From the NCBI GenBank assembly GCA_903870055.1, contig CAIQBG010000007.1, positions 116,419 through 180,418 on the forward strand: a DNA stretch of 64,000 nucleotides, written 5' to 3'. Positions 35,687 through 47,130 of the stretch are shown piece after piece; the stretch's first letter is position 1; every line of letters begins with the position of its first letter. This DNA is from an uncultured Pseudomonadota bacterium (GTDB lineage: Bacteria > Pseudomonadota > Gammaproteobacteria > Burkholderiales > Rhodocyclaceae). A program made the translations under genes and the position numbers. Under the pieces are notes generated by a model that worked only from the letters and a program-made list of their open reading frames with translations, was not told the DNA's origin and did not search any database.

Positions 35687-37012
35687 CTAATCGTCTGCGT
35701 AAGGGTTATGCGATACGTTGAACTGAACGCGCAACGGCGTACCTTGCAGATGGAAATGGTCACGGAAACAATGCTCGAGGAAGCGACGGTAGCTATCCGG
35801 TATATGGTTCAACGCGTTACCGTGAATCACAATCAGCGGTGGATTCATACCACCCTGGTGCGCGTACCGCGGCTTCGGCCGGAAGATTCCGTGGCGCGGT
35901 GGCGTCTGACGGGCAACGGCGTCGATCAGTACGCGCGTTAATTGCGGCGTTGGCAATTTGGCCATGGCTGCTGCATAGGCCTTGTCCACCGAACGCATCA
36001 CGGCATCAAGCCCCTTGCCTTCTTTGGCGGAGATGTAATGAAAGCTGGCAAAGTCGAGGAACTTGAAGCGGCGCTCGATGGCGATCTTACATTGCTCACG
36101 ATCGTAGGCATCCATGCCGTCCCATTTGTTAATGGCTACGACCAGTGCACGGCCTGACTCCTTAATGAAGCCAGCCAGGTGAGCATCTTGATCTGCCACA
36201 TCCTGCTGTGCGTCCAGCACCAGAATCACCACATTGGCAGCTTCGATGGCCTGCAAGGTTTTGATGACAGAGAACTTTTCGATTGCTTCGAAAACGCGAC
36301 CCTTACGACGCACGCCGGCGGTATCAATCAACTGATATTTTTTGTCGCCCCGCTCAAATTCGATTTCGATAGCGTCACGCGTAGTTCCCGGCTGATCAAA
36401 TGCAATCACACGTTCTTCACCGAGTAGTGCATTAATGAGCGTGGACTTGCCTACGTTCGGACGACCGGCGATAGCCACACGAGGGATACGATCTGCCTCT
36501 TCTGCGTCTTCGGGATCCTCCGGAAATGCTTCGAGGGCCTCATCGACTAGGCTACGAACACCTTCACCGTGCGCGGCCGAAATAGGATGCGGCTCGCCAA
36601 GTCCCAGTTCATGGAAGTCTGCGGCAACCACACCACGATCCATGCCTTCAACTTTATTAACGGCCAGCAAGACCGGGCGATTAATCCGACGCAGCAACTG
36701 CGCAATATCTTTATCCAGCGGCGTTATACCTTCGCGACCATCAACCACAAAAATAATACGATCTGCTTCGTGAATGGCCTGTTCGGTCTGGCGTGCCATT
36801 TCCTGCTTGATACCTTCGCGTGACTTTGGCTCAAAGCCACCGGTATCAATTGCCAGAAAACCCTTGCGCCCCATCTTGCCATGACCGTAATGACGATCAC
36901 GCGTCAGGCCAGGTACGTCGGCAACAATGGCATCCCGCGAACGGGTCAGGCGATTAAAGAGTGTGGACTTGCCAACGTTGGCACGTCCAACGAGTGCGAT
37001 TGTAGGTTTCAT
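35687..37012 (-). CDS. der: Ribosome assembly GTPase Der (EngA)
   Basis: A 441-residue protein with two tandem G domains (GRANVGKS at about 9-16 and GRPNVGKS near 188) and a C-terminal KH-like domain. It acts in 50S subunit maturation. It begins inside the bamB stop (ATGA). The order der-bamB-yfgM-hisS is conserved in beta- and gammaproteobacteria. Confidence 0.98.
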   Translation of the reverse strand: MKPTIALVGRANVGKSTLFNRLTRSRDAIVADVPGLTRDRHYGHGKMGRKGFLAIDTGGFEPKSREGIKQEMARQTEQAIHEADRIIFVVDGREGITPLDKDIAQLLRRINRPVLLAVNKVEGMDRGVVAADFHELGLGEPHPISAAHGEGVRSLVDEALEAFPEDPEDAEEADRIPRVAIAGRPNVGKSTLINALLGEERVIAFDQPGTTRDAIEIEFERGDKKYQLIDTAGVRRKGRVFEAIEKFSVIKTLQAIEAANVVILVLDAQQDVADQDAHLAGFIKESGRALVVAINKWDGMDAYDREQCKIAIERRFKFLDFASFHYISAKEGKGLDAVMRSVDKAYAAAMAKLPTPQLTRVLIDAVARQTPPRHGIFRPKPRYAHQGGMNPPLIVIHGNALNHIPDSYRRFLEHCFRDHFHLQGTPLRVQFNVSHNPYADD

Positions 37013-38157
37013 TGCAACGTTACCGCCATCAAAGATCCGCCTCGCGTCTGGAGGAGGACAGTATTAGGGCCGAGTGCTGGCAGGATGGACATGACACCGC
37101 CGCCACCCACATTCATACGGCTGATAAATTCACCGGTATCCCGGTCGAGCACATGCAGGAAGCCTTCGGCATCCCCAACAACCAGGCCCATGGGTAACGC
37201 CACCGGAGCGGACAAATTACGATACTTGAGCTTATCCTGACGCCAGACCGAGGCACCTGTGCCACGATCAAATGCATGCACGACACCTTGCTCGTCCGGA
37301 ATAAATACCCGTCGATCATCCATGGTGATGCCGGCGACAGATGTCACCTCTCGCGACCAGATCTGCGCACCGCCCTGCATATCAAAACAGGCAGCGCGTC
37401 CCTGGAAGGCTACGGCACACATCTGTGACCCCTGAACAGCAGGGACTGTGACCACATCTGAAACACGATCCAGTTCAGTCGCACCACGTGGCACTGAAAC
37501 GGTACCTTCCCAGGCAGGTGCACCATTCTGCAGAGATAACGCAAAAATTTTACCGCCCGGCATACCGACTAATACAAACGGACCAAAAGGCAGTGGCGGC
37601 GCAACCGAACGCACCGCCAAGGGGGGATTGCTACGTTGATAGTTCCAGCGCTGCTTACCATCAGCCGCGTCGAGTGCTATCACTCGATTGTCACTGGTGC
37701 GCACGATGACTAAACCTTCGGTGATCGCTGGTGGGGCAACAAGCTCGCCCTTAACGTTAGCTGTCCAGCCCGGTTTGCCCGTCTCAAAATCAAAGCTAAG
37801 CACTTCGCCTTTGTATGTCCCAACAACCACCAAGCGGCCGTCACTAGCGGTGCCTGACGAAAGCTTCTGACCAGCGCTCGTGCGCCAGACTTCCTTACCG
37901 TTATCCAGGCGCATCACTGTACCGTCATGCGATGCCGACAGAACTACCGGGCCACCCGTAGCGGGCAAAAAGGTAAAGTTACCGGCCTTGCCGATAGAGG
38001 CCTGCCAATCCTGACGCACCCCAACACGCTCGACAATTGGAGTTAACGGGGTTGGTTTTGGTTTGGAACTACCAAACAAACCACAACCGGCCAGCATCAA
38101 CGCCAGTAGGCCACCCAGGAGGGCGGTCTGCATCCGACGGGACTGGATCTGAATCAT
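37009..38157 (-). CDS. bamB: Outer membrane assembly lipoprotein BamB
   Basis: A 382-residue lipoprotein (lipobox LAGC near residue 25) with an eight-bladed PQQ-type beta propeller (repeated DGKxxW-type strands, for example [46 protein letters not shown]). BamB binds BamA in the machine that inserts outer membrane proteins. Two ATG are possible; I use the first, with AGGA upstream; the second would shorten the signal by eight residues. Confidence 0.96.
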   Translation of the reverse strand: MIQIQSRRMQTALLGGLLALMLAGCGLFGSSKPKPTPLTPIVERVGVRQDWQASIGKAGNFTFLPATGGPVVLSASHDGTVMRLDNGKEVWRTSAGQKLSSGTASDGRLVVVGTYKGEVLSFDFETGKPGWTANVKGELVAPPAITEGLVIVRTSDNRVIALDAADGKQRWNYQRSNPPLAVRSVAPPLPFGPFVLVGMPGGKIFALSLQNGAPAWEGTVSVPRGATELDRVSDVVTVPAVQGSQMCAVAFQGRAACFDMQGGAQIWSREVTSVAGITMDDRRVFIPDEQGVVHAFDRGTGASVWRQDKLKYRNLSAPVALPMGLVVGDAEGFLHVLDRDTGEFISRMNVGGGGVMSILPALGPNTVLLQTRGGSLMAVTLQ

Positions 38158-38161
38158 TGTC

Positions 38162-38857
38162 TTATTTTCCTGCAGCAGCGACAGTCGTCAGTGCATCACG
38201 TTTTTCAAGCACCAGGCGGCGCAGGAGTTGCCCAGGTTCGCTGCCGGCAAATTCCGAATTAGGCGTTACGTCTTTACCGCTAACGTCCAGGTTCTTCAAA
38301 GCAGCATCATAACTAGCGCGGGCTTCGGTTAATTTACCCTGAGCAACATAGACATCCCCACGGGCGGCATCGAAACGTGCGGCGAAACCTGCGGGTGCTG
38401 TCTCAGATAAAGTCTTGAGCGCGGCATCGTAATCCTGCTGGTCCATCTGCACGCCGGCTAAGCGCAAACGTGCAATGCCCCGCACAGCATCTTTGCCATT
38501 TTCAGCAACCCAGACTAGCTGGGCTTCGGCACTTTTGCTATCTCCGGCAGCTTCCAGGGTGGTCGCCGCCAGCAAAGCGCCCAGTGATGCAAACTGGCTA
38601 CGCGGATACTGATTTACCAGCTCACCGGCAGCCTGTTTTACCTGGCTTGTATTCTGCTGTGCACTGGCTTGCTGCAACACCAGAAATACCCGGCTTGCTT
38701 CTGAATTCTGTGTCTTCAGATAGCTCTGCCAGCCATACCAGCCTAACCAGCCCAGTGCGATTACCAGTAGCGCTCCGGATGCCCAGCCGCCGTATTGCTT
38801 CCACCAACTGCGCAATGCCGCTATCTGTTCCTGCTCTTCTAGATCGTAAACAGCCAT
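38162..38857 (-). CDS. yfgM: YfgM, SecYEG-associated TPR protein
   Basis: A 231-residue inner membrane protein with one N-terminal membrane segment (about 25-45, GALLVIALGWLGWYGW) and a periplasmic TPR domain. It matches the UPF0070/YfgM family, which works with PpiD at the Sec translocon. Position between hisS and bamB is conserved. The start MAVYDLEEQEQ is the family one. Confidence 0.94.
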   Translation of the reverse strand: MAVYDLEEQEQIAALRSWWKQYGGWASGALLVIALGWLGWYGWQSYLKTQNSEASRVFLVLQQASAQQNTSQVKQAAGELVNQYPRSQFASLGALLAATTLEAAGDSKSAEAQLVWVAENGKDAVRGIARLRLAGVQMDQQDYDAALKTLSETAPAGFAARFDAARGDVYVAQGKLTEARASYDAALKNLDVSGKDVTPNSEFAGSEPGQLLRRLVLEKRDALTTVAAAGK

Positions 38858-38886
38858 TTCGTTCTTCCTATACTAATTCTTTGAGC

Positions 38887-40203
38887 TTAGAAGCCCTGAC
38901 CCAGGTCATTTTCCGACCATTGTGACATGATGTGTTCGGCAAGATCATCCAGGGCTACGCGCACCTGGTTATTTGCCGCATCGCCTTCGACCCAGTCTTT
39001 CTGTTGCATCGCCTTGACGGTGACTTCCCCGCTGGCTACTTCGTCATCACCAATAATTACCGCCATCGGTGCGCCGGAGTTATCCGCACGCTTCATCTGT
39101 GACTTGAAGCTACCACCACCACAGTGATACAGCACATTCAATCCTGTATCGCGCAGGCTTTCTGCCACGCGCAGCGCAAGGCCGGCAGCTGCGTCGCCCT
39201 GATGAATGATATAGACATCCGGCGATTCGGCTTGCGGCAAATGGCCCGCATCTTCAAGCAATGCTAGTAAGCGCTCGATACCCAGCGCAAAACCACAAGC
39301 AGGCGTTGATTTGCCGCCCAGTTGTTCAACCAGGCCATCATAGCGCCCGCCCGCACAAACAGTGCCCTGTGCGCCCAGCGCATCAGTAACCCATTCGAAT
39401 ACGGTCAGGTTGTAATAATCCAGACCGCGCACCAAGCGTGGATTTACCGTAAAGGCAATACCTGCATGGCGGACCAACGACTGTACTCGTTCAAAATGCG
39501 CCAATGATTCGGCACCAAGATAATCCATGAGCCGAGGCACTTCGTTCACAAGCTGCTGCATCGCCGGATTTTTAGTATCGAGAATACGCAGCGGATTACT
39601 ATGCAGTCGACGTTGCGCGTCTTCATCCAGTTGATCTTGATGCGCTTCGAAGTAGGTAATCAACGCGGCACGATGTGCTGCACGCTCTTCAGGCTGCCCT
39701 AGGCTGTTGATTTCCAGACGAACGTTATCTAACCCTAGATCCTGCCACAGACGTGCGCTCATCAGGATCTGTTCGGCATCAACATCCGGCCCCGTGAAGC
39801 CGAAAGCTTCCACGCCGACCTGATGAAACTGACGGTAACGACCCTTCTGCGGACGTTCGTGGCGGAACATCTGTCCCATGTAATAAAGACGCTGAGGCCG
39901 CTCTGCTGCTACGTTGTGCTGAATGACTGCGCGTACGCAACCCGCCGTACCTTCTGGGCGCAACGTGAGCGGCTCACCATTTAGACTATCGACAAAGGAA
40001 TACATCTCTTTTTCGACAATGTCCGTCACCTCGCCAATCGCTCTTTTGAACAAGGGCGTTGGTTCAACAATCGGCATGCGGATCGGGCGGTAGCCATAAC
40101 TTTTGAGCCAGGCGCGCAGTGCCTCTTCCAGCCACTCCCAGGATTCTGCTTCGTCGGGCAGGATATCGTTCATGCCGCGCACGGCTTGCAACCGGTTACT
40201 CAT
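38887..40203 (-). CDS. hisS: Histidyl-tRNA synthetase
   Basis: A 438-residue class II synthetase. Motifs: [10 protein letters not shown] at the start, [15 protein letters not shown] (motif 2 region), [17 protein letters not shown] (His-A) and [10 protein letters not shown] (His-B/motif 3), with an anticodon domain after residue 325. It charges tRNA-His. Three bases separate it from ispG. Confidence 0.98.
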   Translation of the reverse strand: MSNRLQAVRGMNDILPDEAESWEWLEEALRAWLKSYGYRPIRMPIVEPTPLFKRAIGEVTDIVEKEMYSFVDSLNGEPLTLRPEGTAGCVRAVIQHNVAAERPQRLYYMGQMFRHERPQKGRYRQFHQVGVEAFGFTGPDVDAEQILMSARLWQDLGLDNVRLEINSLGQPEERAAHRAALITYFEAHQDQLDEDAQRRLHSNPLRILDTKNPAMQQLVNEVPRLMDYLGAESLAHFERVQSLVRHAGIAFTVNPRLVRGLDYYNLTVFEWVTDALGAQGTVCAGGRYDGLVEQLGGKSTPACGFALGIERLLALLEDAGHLPQAESPDVYIIHQGDAAAGLALRVAESLRDTGLNVLYHCGGGSFKSQMKRADNSGAPMAVIIGDDEVASGEVTVKAMQQKDWVEGDAANNQVRVALDDLAEHIMSQWSENDLGQGF

Positions 40204-40205
40204 AC

Positions 40206-41426
40206 TCAGGCTTTCCGTTGATAGGTACGTGCAACGTACCGGTCAATAATTTCTTTGAATTCATTGGCGATGTTATCGCCACGCAGCGTGACTGTTTTGG
40301 CACCATCTTCGAAGACAGGCGCGGCAGGAACCTCGCCCGTGCCCGGCAAAGAGATGCCAATATTGGCGTGCTTGCTTTCGCCCGGCCCGTTGACGATACA
40401 ACCCATCACTGCCAGCGTCATATTCTCGACACCGTCAAACTGCTCACGCCATTGCGGCATAGCACCGCGCACGTAGCTCTGCACTTCGGCAGCCAGCTCC
40501 TGAAAGAACACGCTGGTGGTTCGGCCACATCCAGGGCATGCAGTTACTAGCGGCGTGAAGGCACGCAAACCCATCGTCTGCAGCAATTCCTGCGCCACTT
40601 GGACTTCTAGTGAACGAGAACCATTCGGTTCTGGCGTCAGGGATACACGAATCGTATCGCCAATGCCTTCTTGCAATAGAACTGCCATCGCTGCCGTTGA
40701 AGCAACAATGCCTTTGGAACCCATACCAGCTTCGGTCAGCCCCAGATGCAACGGATAATCACAACGACTCGATAGATCACGATAAACCGCAATCAGATCC
40801 TGAACGCTCGATACCTTGCAGGACAGCACAATCCGATCGCCGGGTAAGCCAATGCTCTCAGCCAGCGCGGCAGACTCAAGCGCTGACAAAATGAGCGCTT
40901 CACGCATAACTTCGTTAGCAGAGCGTGGATTGGCCGCGGTGGCATTTTCATCCATCACCCGTGCCAGCACGGACTGATCCAGACTGCCCCAGTTAACGCC
41001 AATGCGTACTGGTTTGTTATAACGCACCGCAAGTTCGATCATCTGTGCGAACTGTTCGTCTTTTTTCTTACCGAATCCAACGTTGCCCGGATTAATGCGG
41101 AACTTAGCCAGTGCTTCAGCACATGCCGGGTAATCTGTCAGCAGGCGATGGCCGTTGTAGTGAAAGTCACCGATCAATGGCACATCCACATTCATTTTGA
41201 CGAGCTGTTCACGAATCTCAGGCACTGCGGCGGCAGCTTCAGGAGAGTTGACCGTGATGCGGACCATTTCAGCGCCGGCACGTGCCAGCTCAGCCACCTG
41301 AATGGCGGTCTTTAGAACATCGGCCGTGTCGGTGTTGGTCATTGCCTGTACGACAACCGGCGCACCGCCACCCATGGTGACGGCACCAATCGAAACAGAG
41401 CGGGTCAGCTTACGTTGCAGCGTCAT
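40206..41426 (-). CDS. ispG: IspG, 4-hydroxy-3-methylbut-2-enyl diphosphate synthase
   Basis: A 406-residue enzyme of the MEP isoprenoid pathway. A TIM barrel is followed by the iron-sulfur domain with CPGCGRTTS and [22 protein letters not shown], holding three cluster cysteines and a Glu ligand. The N terminus ([31 protein letters not shown]) is typical. Next to rodZ and hisS, as in most proteobacteria. Confidence 0.97.
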   Translation of the reverse strand: MTLQRKLTRSVSIGAVTMGGGAPVVVQAMTNTDTADVLKTAIQVAELARAGAEMVRITVNSPEAAAAVPEIREQLVKMNVDVPLIGDFHYNGHRLLTDYPACAEALAKFRINPGNVGFGKKKDEQFAQMIELAVRYNKPVRIGVNWGSLDQSVLARVMDENATAANPRSANEVMREALILSALESAALAESIGLPGDRIVLSCKVSSVQDLIAVYRDLSSRCDYPLHLGLTEAGMGSKGIVASTAAMAVLLQEGIGDTIRVSLTPEPNGSRSLEVQVAQELLQTMGLRAFTPLVTACPGCGRTTSVFFQELAAEVQSYVRGAMPQWREQFDGVENMTLAVMGCIVNGPGESKHANIGISLPGTGEVPAAPVFEDGAKTVTLRGDNIANEFKEIIDRYVARTYQRKA

Positions 41427-41438
41427 GGTGTCAAGGTC

Positions 41439-42314
41439 TTAGCGAAGCACCTGGCGCGATACATCATCGCCAGTCAGCTTATCAAGTTTAACGGGCTCAT
41501 CACGCCAGCGCGCCTGTACCTGGCGGGCATTGCCAACCAAGACATCCAGAGGTGCTGCACCAGTAATAAATTGTGTGGTGCCTGCGGCATTGAGTTGCGA
41601 ATAGATAATACGGCCGGTGTAATCCCGAACCTCAACCCAGGCCGGCGCCGAAAATTTGAGCTCCAGCGTGCCCGGACTGGTTTGCGCCTGAGCCACTGTC
41701 TCTGATCCAGATTCGGTTTTAGCGGCGTCAGTCTGTGCTGGCACTGCACCAGGCTCGGCAGTTTGTGGCTGAACCACATCCTGACGCACCCAGCGATTGA
41801 CCAGTGACTGAGCGGATTGAATGGATTCATCCCAGAAACTGCCAGGCATGGCGTAGGCCAGTACAACCGCCAAAATGACCATGACCACACCCAGTTTCAG
41901 CATGCGTCTTTCCTGTCGTTTCGTCTCCCCATCTCGGCGCCCCGCAGGCGCTGCCTTGAGCGATGAGGTCGATGCCTGAATGTGGTTTTTCTTGACAGCA
42001 GGTGAACCGCCCGGCACTTCGGTAATCAGGGAATCTACTGGCACATCAAGCAGACGGCCGTAGGCACGCAGAATACCCACGGTAAAGGTGCGCCCTGGCA
42101 ATGCCTGCCAGTCTGAAGCTTCGATAGACTGGATCACCTTGCTGCCCACCTTAAGCGCGTAGGCGGCATCCCCGACTGACAGTCGCTTCGCTTCACGCGC
42201 GGCGGACAGCCCATTACCTGTTGTAGCAGGCTCTACGGGTTGAGCCGCATCCGGGACGGATGGAACGGGCATTTCAATTTCGGCTTGTGGATTCTGATTG
42301 TTTTCGTTTTGCAT
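41439..42314 (-). CDS. rodZ: Cell shape protein RodZ
   Basis: A 291-residue inner membrane protein. A cytoplasmic helix-turn-helix domain (LSAAREAKRLSVGDAAYALKVGSKVIQSIEASDW) is followed by a Ser/Ala/Lys linker, one membrane segment at about residues 143-165 (LGVVMVILAVVLAYAM), a Pro/Gln/Thr-rich spacer and a periplasmic DUF4115 domain. RodZ links MreB to the cell-wall elongation machine. It follows pilW in the operon. Confidence 0.93.
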   Translation of the reverse strand: MQNENNQNPQAEIEMPVPSVPDAAQPVEPATTGNGLSAAREAKRLSVGDAAYALKVGSKVIQSIEASDWQALPGRTFTVGILRAYGRLLDVPVDSLITEVPGGSPAVKKNHIQASTSSLKAAPAGRRDGETKRQERRMLKLGVVMVILAVVLAYAMPGSFWDESIQSAQSLVNRWVRQDVVQPQTAEPGAVPAQTDAAKTESGSETVAQAQTSPGTLELKFSAPAWVEVRDYTGRIIYSQLNAAGTTQFITGAAPLDVLVGNARQVQARWRDEPVKLDKLTGDDVSRQVLR

Positions 42315-42334
42315 GATGCTTTCCGGTGATCCGG

Positions 42335-42904
42335 TTACTGAAGTTTTTGAGAAGAGGTGCTGGCACTCACACCATAACGTGCAGCCTGTTGACGGTAGCG
42401 ACTGGCCAATGTTGCATCACCCATGTCCTGCGCACAACGCGCTGCGTTGTCGAGCGCCCGCACCGGGGTCGTATAGAGTGGATTGGCCAACGCGATATCA
42501 AGCTGCGACAACCCTTGCTGATACTGGTGCGTATCGCAAAGAAAGAGGCCGTAGTTATTACGGATATCTGGATCGTTGGGTGCCAGAGAAACGGCTTTCT
42601 GGAAATTAGTATTGGCCAATGTCTGCTCGCCCAGCTGCATATAAACCAGACCCAGCATGTTGTAGGCTGGCGCATATTGCGGATCAATCTTGATGGCGTT
42701 GCCCAGTTCATCTAATGCCGTTTTCATGCTGCCCTGTTGATAATAGAGCGCGGCCAACTCCGTATGCACACGTGCGCGACTGAGTGGATCGCTCACAACG
42801 GGCTTGCCTTCATTGAGCGAAGAAGGGTTACTACTCGTGCAGGCAACCAACAGGAAGCCCAGAAAAAAAGCAGCCCCAAACATGCGCAAAATACGCCAGG
42901 TCAT
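42335..42904 (-). CDS. pilW: Type IV pilus biogenesis lipoprotein PilW/PilF (short)
   Basis: A 189-residue lipoprotein (lipobox LVAC near residue 22) with TPR repeats: [80 protein letters not shown]. PilW helps secretin PilQ assemble. Usual members have about 250 residues and six repeats; this one ends after about four, so its last repeats are missing. No frameshift is visible in the 20 bases before rodZ. It overlaps rlmN by four bases. Confidence 0.85.
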   Translation of the reverse strand: MTWRILRMFGAAFFLGFLLVACTSSNPSSLNEGKPVVSDPLSRARVHTELAALYYQQGSMKTALDELGNAIKIDPQYAPAYNMLGLVYMQLGEQTLANTNFQKAVSLAPNDPDIRNNYGLFLCDTHQYQQGLSQLDIALANPLYTTPVRALDNAARCAQDMGDATLASRYRQQAARYGVSASTSSQKLQ

Positions 42905-44007
42905 AGCGTACCGCCTTGCGTAACGGTGCGGATGGGCGGCATCTGTTGTGTGCGTTTGGTTTTATCCTGCACCTGACCCGCTAGCTGACCGCAAGCCGCA
43001 TCAATATCGTCACCACGCGTTTTCCGCGTTGTCGTCACATAGCCTGCACCAATCAGGATATTGGCAAAGGCCGAAATACGATCGCGCGGCGAGCGGCGAT
43101 AAGGACTGCCCGGGAATGGGTTAAAAGGAATCAGGTTGAACTTGCAACGGAATTTGGCCTTGGAAACCAATAACACCAATTCCTTGGCTTGGGCGGGGCT
43201 ATCGTTAACCCCTTCCAACATAACGTATTCAAAGGTAATGAAATCACGCGGTGCTTTATCCAGATAGCGCTTACAGGCTGCCATCAGTTCTGCCAGCGGA
43301 TATTTCTGGTTAATGGGCACCAATACATCACGTAACGCATCATTCGGTGCGTGCAGTGAGACAGCCAGTGCTGTTGGACACGCTTCACGCAAGCGATCCA
43401 TTGCGGGCACAATGCCCGACGTAGAAACGGTGACCCGGCGTCTCGACAAACCATAAGCATGGTCGTCCAGCATCAGATTCAAGGCCGGTATAAGGGCATC
43501 AAAATTAGCCAATGGCTCGCCCATGCCCATGATGACCACATTGGAAATTATCCGATCACCGGCGGGGTCGAAACCCAGCGCGCGATTGGCCAGCCAGAGC
43601 TGCCCAATGATCTCTGCCGTTGTTAGGTTACGGTTAAAACCCTGCTTGCCCGTAGAGCAAAAGGAGCAATCCAGTGCACAACCCACCTGGGTTGAGATGC
43701 ACAGCGTGCCACGATCGGTCTCGGGAATGAATACGGTTTCAATCAGATTGCTGGCACCGACATCCATCAGGAATTTACGGGTGCCGTCATCAGAAACTTT
43801 GTCAGACACAATAGTTGGCAAACGGATCTCAGCCACCGTCGGAAGGCGCTCGCGAAATACGCGCGCGAGGTCAGACATGGCGGAGAAATCGGTTTCGCCG
43901 CGCTGATAGATCCAGCGTAAAAGCTGATTGGCCCGGAAAGGCTTTTCGCCGATCTGGGCCAACCAGGCTTTCAGCCCGGCCATATCGAGGTCGAGCAGAT
44001 TTTGCAT
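42901..44007 (-). CDS. rlmN: Dual-specificity RNA methyltransferase RlmN
   Basis: A 368-residue radical-SAM enzyme that makes 2-methyladenosine at A2503 of 23S rRNA and A37 of some tRNAs. The cluster motif is CALDCSFC (C-x3-C-x2-C), and the methylation cysteine is the one in DAACGQL near the C terminus. The N-terminal accessory domain begins [21 protein letters not shown]. Typical length. Neighbour order pilW-rlmN-ndk is conserved. Confidence 0.97.
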   Translation of the reverse strand: MQNLLDLDMAGLKAWLAQIGEKPFRANQLLRWIYQRGETDFSAMSDLARVFRERLPTVAEIRLPTIVSDKVSDDGTRKFLMDVGASNLIETVFIPETDRGTLCISTQVGCALDCSFCSTGKQGFNRNLTTAEIIGQLWLANRALGFDPAGDRIISNVVIMGMGEPLANFDALIPALNLMLDDHAYGLSRRRVTVSTSGIVPAMDRLREACPTALAVSLHAPNDALRDVLVPINQKYPLAELMAACKRYLDKAPRDFITFEYVMLEGVNDSPAQAKELVLLVSKAKFRCKFNLIPFNPFPGSPYRRSPRDRISAFANILIGAGYVTTTRKTRGDDIDAACGQLAGQVQDKTKRTQQMPPIRTVTQGGTL

Positions 44008-44028
44008 CGTTACTGCTTTAGCGCAATC

Positions 44029-44454
44029 TTAGCGGCTGTAAACGTTCATGCCGGGGAAGAAGAAAGCGATTTCCACAGCAGCCGTTTCCGGTGCGTCCGA
44101 GCCGTGAACAGCATTGGCATCGATCGACTCGGCGAAATCAGCGCGGATGGTGCCTGCGTCAGCCTTTTTCGGGTCCGTGGCGCCCATCAGGTCACGGTTC
44201 TTGGCGATGGCTTCTTCACCTTCCAGCACTTGCACGAAAACCGGGCCGGAGATCATGAACTCAACCAGATCCTTGAAGAAAGGACGCTCTTTGTGAACGG
44301 CGTAAAACTGACCAGCTTCAGCAGCCGACAGGTGCACCAGACGACCGGCAACAACCTTCAGGCCAGCGCCTTCGAAGCGGGCGATGATTTGACCGATAAC
44401 GTTCTTGGCGACGGCATCAGGTTTGATAATGGAAAGGGTGCGTTGGATTGCCAT
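44029..44454 (-). CDS. ndk: Nucleoside diphosphate kinase
   Basis: A 141-residue enzyme that balances nucleoside triphosphates. The active-site histidine is in [12 protein letters not shown] near residue 117; the N terminus [20 protein letters not shown] and [18 protein letters not shown] are diagnostic. First gene of the ndk-rlmN-pilW-rodZ-ispG-hisS run. Confidence 0.98.
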   Translation of the reverse strand: MAIQRTLSIIKPDAVAKNVIGQIIARFEGAGLKVVAGRLVHLSAAEAGQFYAVHKERPFFKDLVEFMISGPVFVQVLEGEEAIAKNRDLMGATDPKKADAGTIRADFAESIDANAVHGSDAPETAAVEIAFFFPGMNVYSR

Positions 44455-44506
44455 AAAAACTCCGTAGTTCTGTCAGCAGGTTGAAAGGAAACGATTATTT
44501 TAACAG

Positions 44507-44524
44507 ACTGCGGCTTTGCGCAGT
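44507..44524 (-). terminator. Hairpin after the antiporter gene
   Basis: ACTGCG and CGCAGT pair around a six-base loop just past the antiporter stop, with TGTTAAAAT after it on the minus strand. A weak terminator at best. Confidence 0.35.
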
Positions 44525-44527
44525 GCA

Positions 44528-45733
44528 TCAAACCGGGTTCCAACCAATTGCCAACACCATCACCAAAAACCCAACCACATAGGCAACCATAATCGGCCAC
44601 CCATGGCGAATCCAGAGGCCTACAGACTTGGCCTCCGGGTACATATTAGAAAGTGCTACCCCCGCTGATGAGCCAAACCACAGCATAGACCCGCCAAACC
44701 CGACGGCATAGGCTAAAAAGCCCCAGTCATAGCCACCCTGCTTCAATGCCAATGCCGTTAAGGGGATATTGTCGAAGATTGCCGATACAAAGCCGAGGCC
44801 CATAGCTGCAACCCAGGAGGGCGACGGCAAGCTTTCTATGGGCATCATAGAAGCCATAGCAACTAATGCCAGCAGAAAACAGGTGCCTTTCATGTTTTCA
44901 GGAATGATTTCCCAATCATGGCGACGCACAGGGATTGAAAGCAGGATGCCCGCCCAAACAGCCGCCCCAATAAATGGAAATAAACCGCTTTCATCTTTGA
45001 AGTATTGATTAACCACCACGTTAGTGGCAATTGCCATGGTTAATATCAGGAATACGATGCCTACCCGACCCAAATCGACCTGCATATGAGACTTAACGTG
45101 GCTGATCATCGGCGAATGCGCATGCTGCGTTCTTGCCGCAGGGATGCCAAAAATAAACAACGCGATAAATGCGGGCAAGAAACAACGTAAAACCTCAGCG
45201 GGGCTAACACCCTGAATCCACATCATAGTGGTCGTGGTGTCTCCCACGACGCTCCATGCACCGCCGCCATTAGATGCTGCAACAATAGCTGCAATAAAAG
45301 CGATGTGAACACGGGCACGGAACAACTGATGGGCCATTGCACCGCCAATGAGTGCTGCAGCAATGTTATCGAGGAAACTCGATATAAAGAAAACGAGCAT
45401 CAGCAATACAAAACCACCCTTCCAGCCTTCCGGTAGGAAGCGTGGCAAAATCACCGGCAGGTGGCTTTTTTCGAAATGCCTGGCAAGGATGCCAAATCCA
45501 AGAATAAGCGCTAACAGGTTTACCAAAGTTACCCATTCATGGCTCATGTGCCCTAAAAACGCAGCAACACCGGTGCCCGTTTTAAAGCCGGCAAAAAAAA
45601 TCTTATAAATCGATACGACAACGAGCCCGCTTACGGCAACCAAGAAGCTGTGGTTATGCAGCAATGCAATACCAAGCAACGTTAATCCGAAAAACACAAA
45701 CTCGACTGGGATCCCAAAGACTTCTATTTGCAT
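44528..45733 (-). CDS. NhaD-like sodium:proton antiporter
   Basis: A 401-residue membrane protein with about eleven hydrophobic segments. Motifs are FFISSFLDNIAAALIGGAMA, ASNGGGAWSVVGDTTTTMMWI and FVSAIFDNIPLTALAL, as in the NhaD/ArsB ion-transporter superfamily. It is likely a Na+/H+ antiporter at the inner membrane; substrate is not certain. It lies directly after the dctBD genes, so a link to C4-dicarboxylate uptake with Na+ is possible, though TRAP transporters themselves use Na+. Confidence 0.82.
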   Translation of the reverse strand: MQIEVFGIPVEFVFFGLTLLGIALLHNHSFLVAVSGLVVVSIYKIFFAGFKTGTGVAAFLGHMSHEWVTLVNLLALILGFGILARHFEKSHLPVILPRFLPEGWKGGFVLLMLVFFISSFLDNIAAALIGGAMAHQLFRARVHIAFIAAIVAASNGGGAWSVVGDTTTTMMWIQGVSPAEVLRCFLPAFIALFIFGIPAARTQHAHSPMISHVKSHMQVDLGRVGIVFLILTMAIATNVVVNQYFKDESGLFPFIGAAVWAGILLSIPVRRHDWEIIPENMKGTCFLLALVAMASMMPIESLPSPSWVAAMGLGFVSAIFDNIPLTALALKQGGYDWGFLAYAVGFGGSMLWFGSSAGVALSNMYPEAKSVGLWIRHGWPIMVAYVVGFLVMVLAIGWNPV

Positions 45734-45779
45734 TACATTCTCGCTTTATAAACGGTGCGGTACTCGCACATAAACTTGA

Positions 45780-47126
45780 TCAGGCCTTGAAATCTGTTGC
45801 CGAAATAGCAAACCTTGTTAACTTGTCGTACAGCGTTTTAGCAGGGACGCCCAATATACCTGCAGCATCTACAACATGACCACTGGCCAAACGCAAGGCC
45901 TTGACCAAGGCTTCTCTTTCAGCGCGCTCGAGCATCTTACCCAGCGTCAGCGGTGCGTCATCGCTATCGCCCGTTCCATCATCTGCAAAGGGCAACCCAA
46001 GAGAAACCCGCTCAGCAAAGTTCTTGAGCTCGCGAATATTGCCGGGCCAGTCGTGCGAAACCAGATAACGCAATACAGCATCTGATGCCTCTGCCAAAGG
46101 GGTATCGTATTTCTTACGGTACTGAACCAAGTAGTAATTAAAAATGAGCGGAATATCCTCTGCAATCTCGCGTAAAGCTGGCAGATATAAATTGACAACG
46201 TTCAACCGGAAATAGAGGTCACTACGGAATGCGCCCTGATCGGACAACGTTTTCAGATTGGTTTTTGTGGCCGCGATAATTCTGCACGATACGGGAATCG
46301 ACTCGTTAGCGCCCAAGCGCTGAATTGTTCGCTCCTGAATCGTTCGTAATAGTTTGGCTTGTAGCGCCAAAGGCATTGACTCGATTTCATCCAGAAACAA
46401 CGTGCCTTCATTAGCAAATTCGAACTTGCCAATGCGTCGCTTGGCGGCACCGGTAAAAGCACCCGCTTCGTGCCCGAACAACTCGCTTTCAAAAATATGC
46501 TCTGGCAAGGCGGCGCAATTAATAGCAACAAAAGGCCCGGGCCGTTTGCTGATCTGGTGCAACGCCTGCGCGACAACTTCCTTGCCTGTGCCTGTCTCGC
46601 CATTGATCAGGATATCAACCCCGGTAGGCGCGAGCATGGCAATCTGTTGCTTGAGCTTTAAGAGCCGCTCAGACTGGCCGATAAAGCTTGATGCCTGTTC
46701 CGCATTGGCACGTGTCAACGCGTTATAGCGATCAATAAGCGAAGCCTTTTCTACTGCGTTTCTCACTGTAGTGATTAAACGCTCAAAGCTGAATGGCTTC
46801 TCGATAAAATCAAAGGCGCCTTCTTTCATGGCGTCCACCGCCATATTGATATCCCCATGACCCGTAATAATGATTACAGGCACATCGGAATGCTTAGCAA
46901 GCACCTTATTCATAATACTGATGCCACATTCGTCTGGCAGATTAACGTCGGTAATGACCACATAAGGAAATTGCCGCGGTTCAAAGCTCAGAAACGTAGC
47001 TGCGTCCTTAAAAGACCTGACATTGAAGTGTTCAAGCATAAGCGCCTGCTCACAACTCTTCATGATCGCATCGTCATCTTCAATCAGGTAAACCTTAACC
47101 CGATCAGCACCGTCATTAACTCGCAT
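45780..47126 (-). CDS. dctD: DctD, sigma-54-dependent response regulator
   Basis: A 448-residue NtrC-type activator. Receiver domain with phospho-acceptor Asp60 (VVITDVNLPDE), AAA+ domain with Walker A GETGTGKE at 176-183 and the sigma-54 contact loop GAFTGA at 222-227, and a short Fis-type helix-turn-helix at the end (GHVVDAAGILGVPAKTLYDKLTRF). It activates dicarboxylate transport with sigma-54. I use ATG 47126, four bases after the dctB stop; a GTG twelve bases upstream is also in frame. Confidence 0.92.
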   Translation of the reverse strand: MRVNDGADRVKVYLIEDDDAIMKSCEQALMLEHFNVRSFKDAATFLSFEPRQFPYVVITDVNLPDECGISIMNKVLAKHSDVPVIIITGHGDINMAVDAMKEGAFDFIEKPFSFERLITTVRNAVEKASLIDRYNALTRANAEQASSFIGQSERLLKLKQQIAMLAPTGVDILINGETGTGKEVVAQALHQISKRPGPFVAINCAALPEHIFESELFGHEAGAFTGAAKRRIGKFEFANEGTLFLDEIESMPLALQAKLLRTIQERTIQRLGANESIPVSCRIIAATKTNLKTLSDQGAFRSDLYFRLNVVNLYLPALREIAEDIPLIFNYYLVQYRKKYDTPLAEASDAVLRYLVSHDWPGNIRELKNFAERVSLGLPFADDGTGDSDDAPLTLGKMLERAEREALVKALRLASGHVVDAAGILGVPAKTLYDKLTRFAISATDFKA

Positions 47127-47130
47127 AAAC

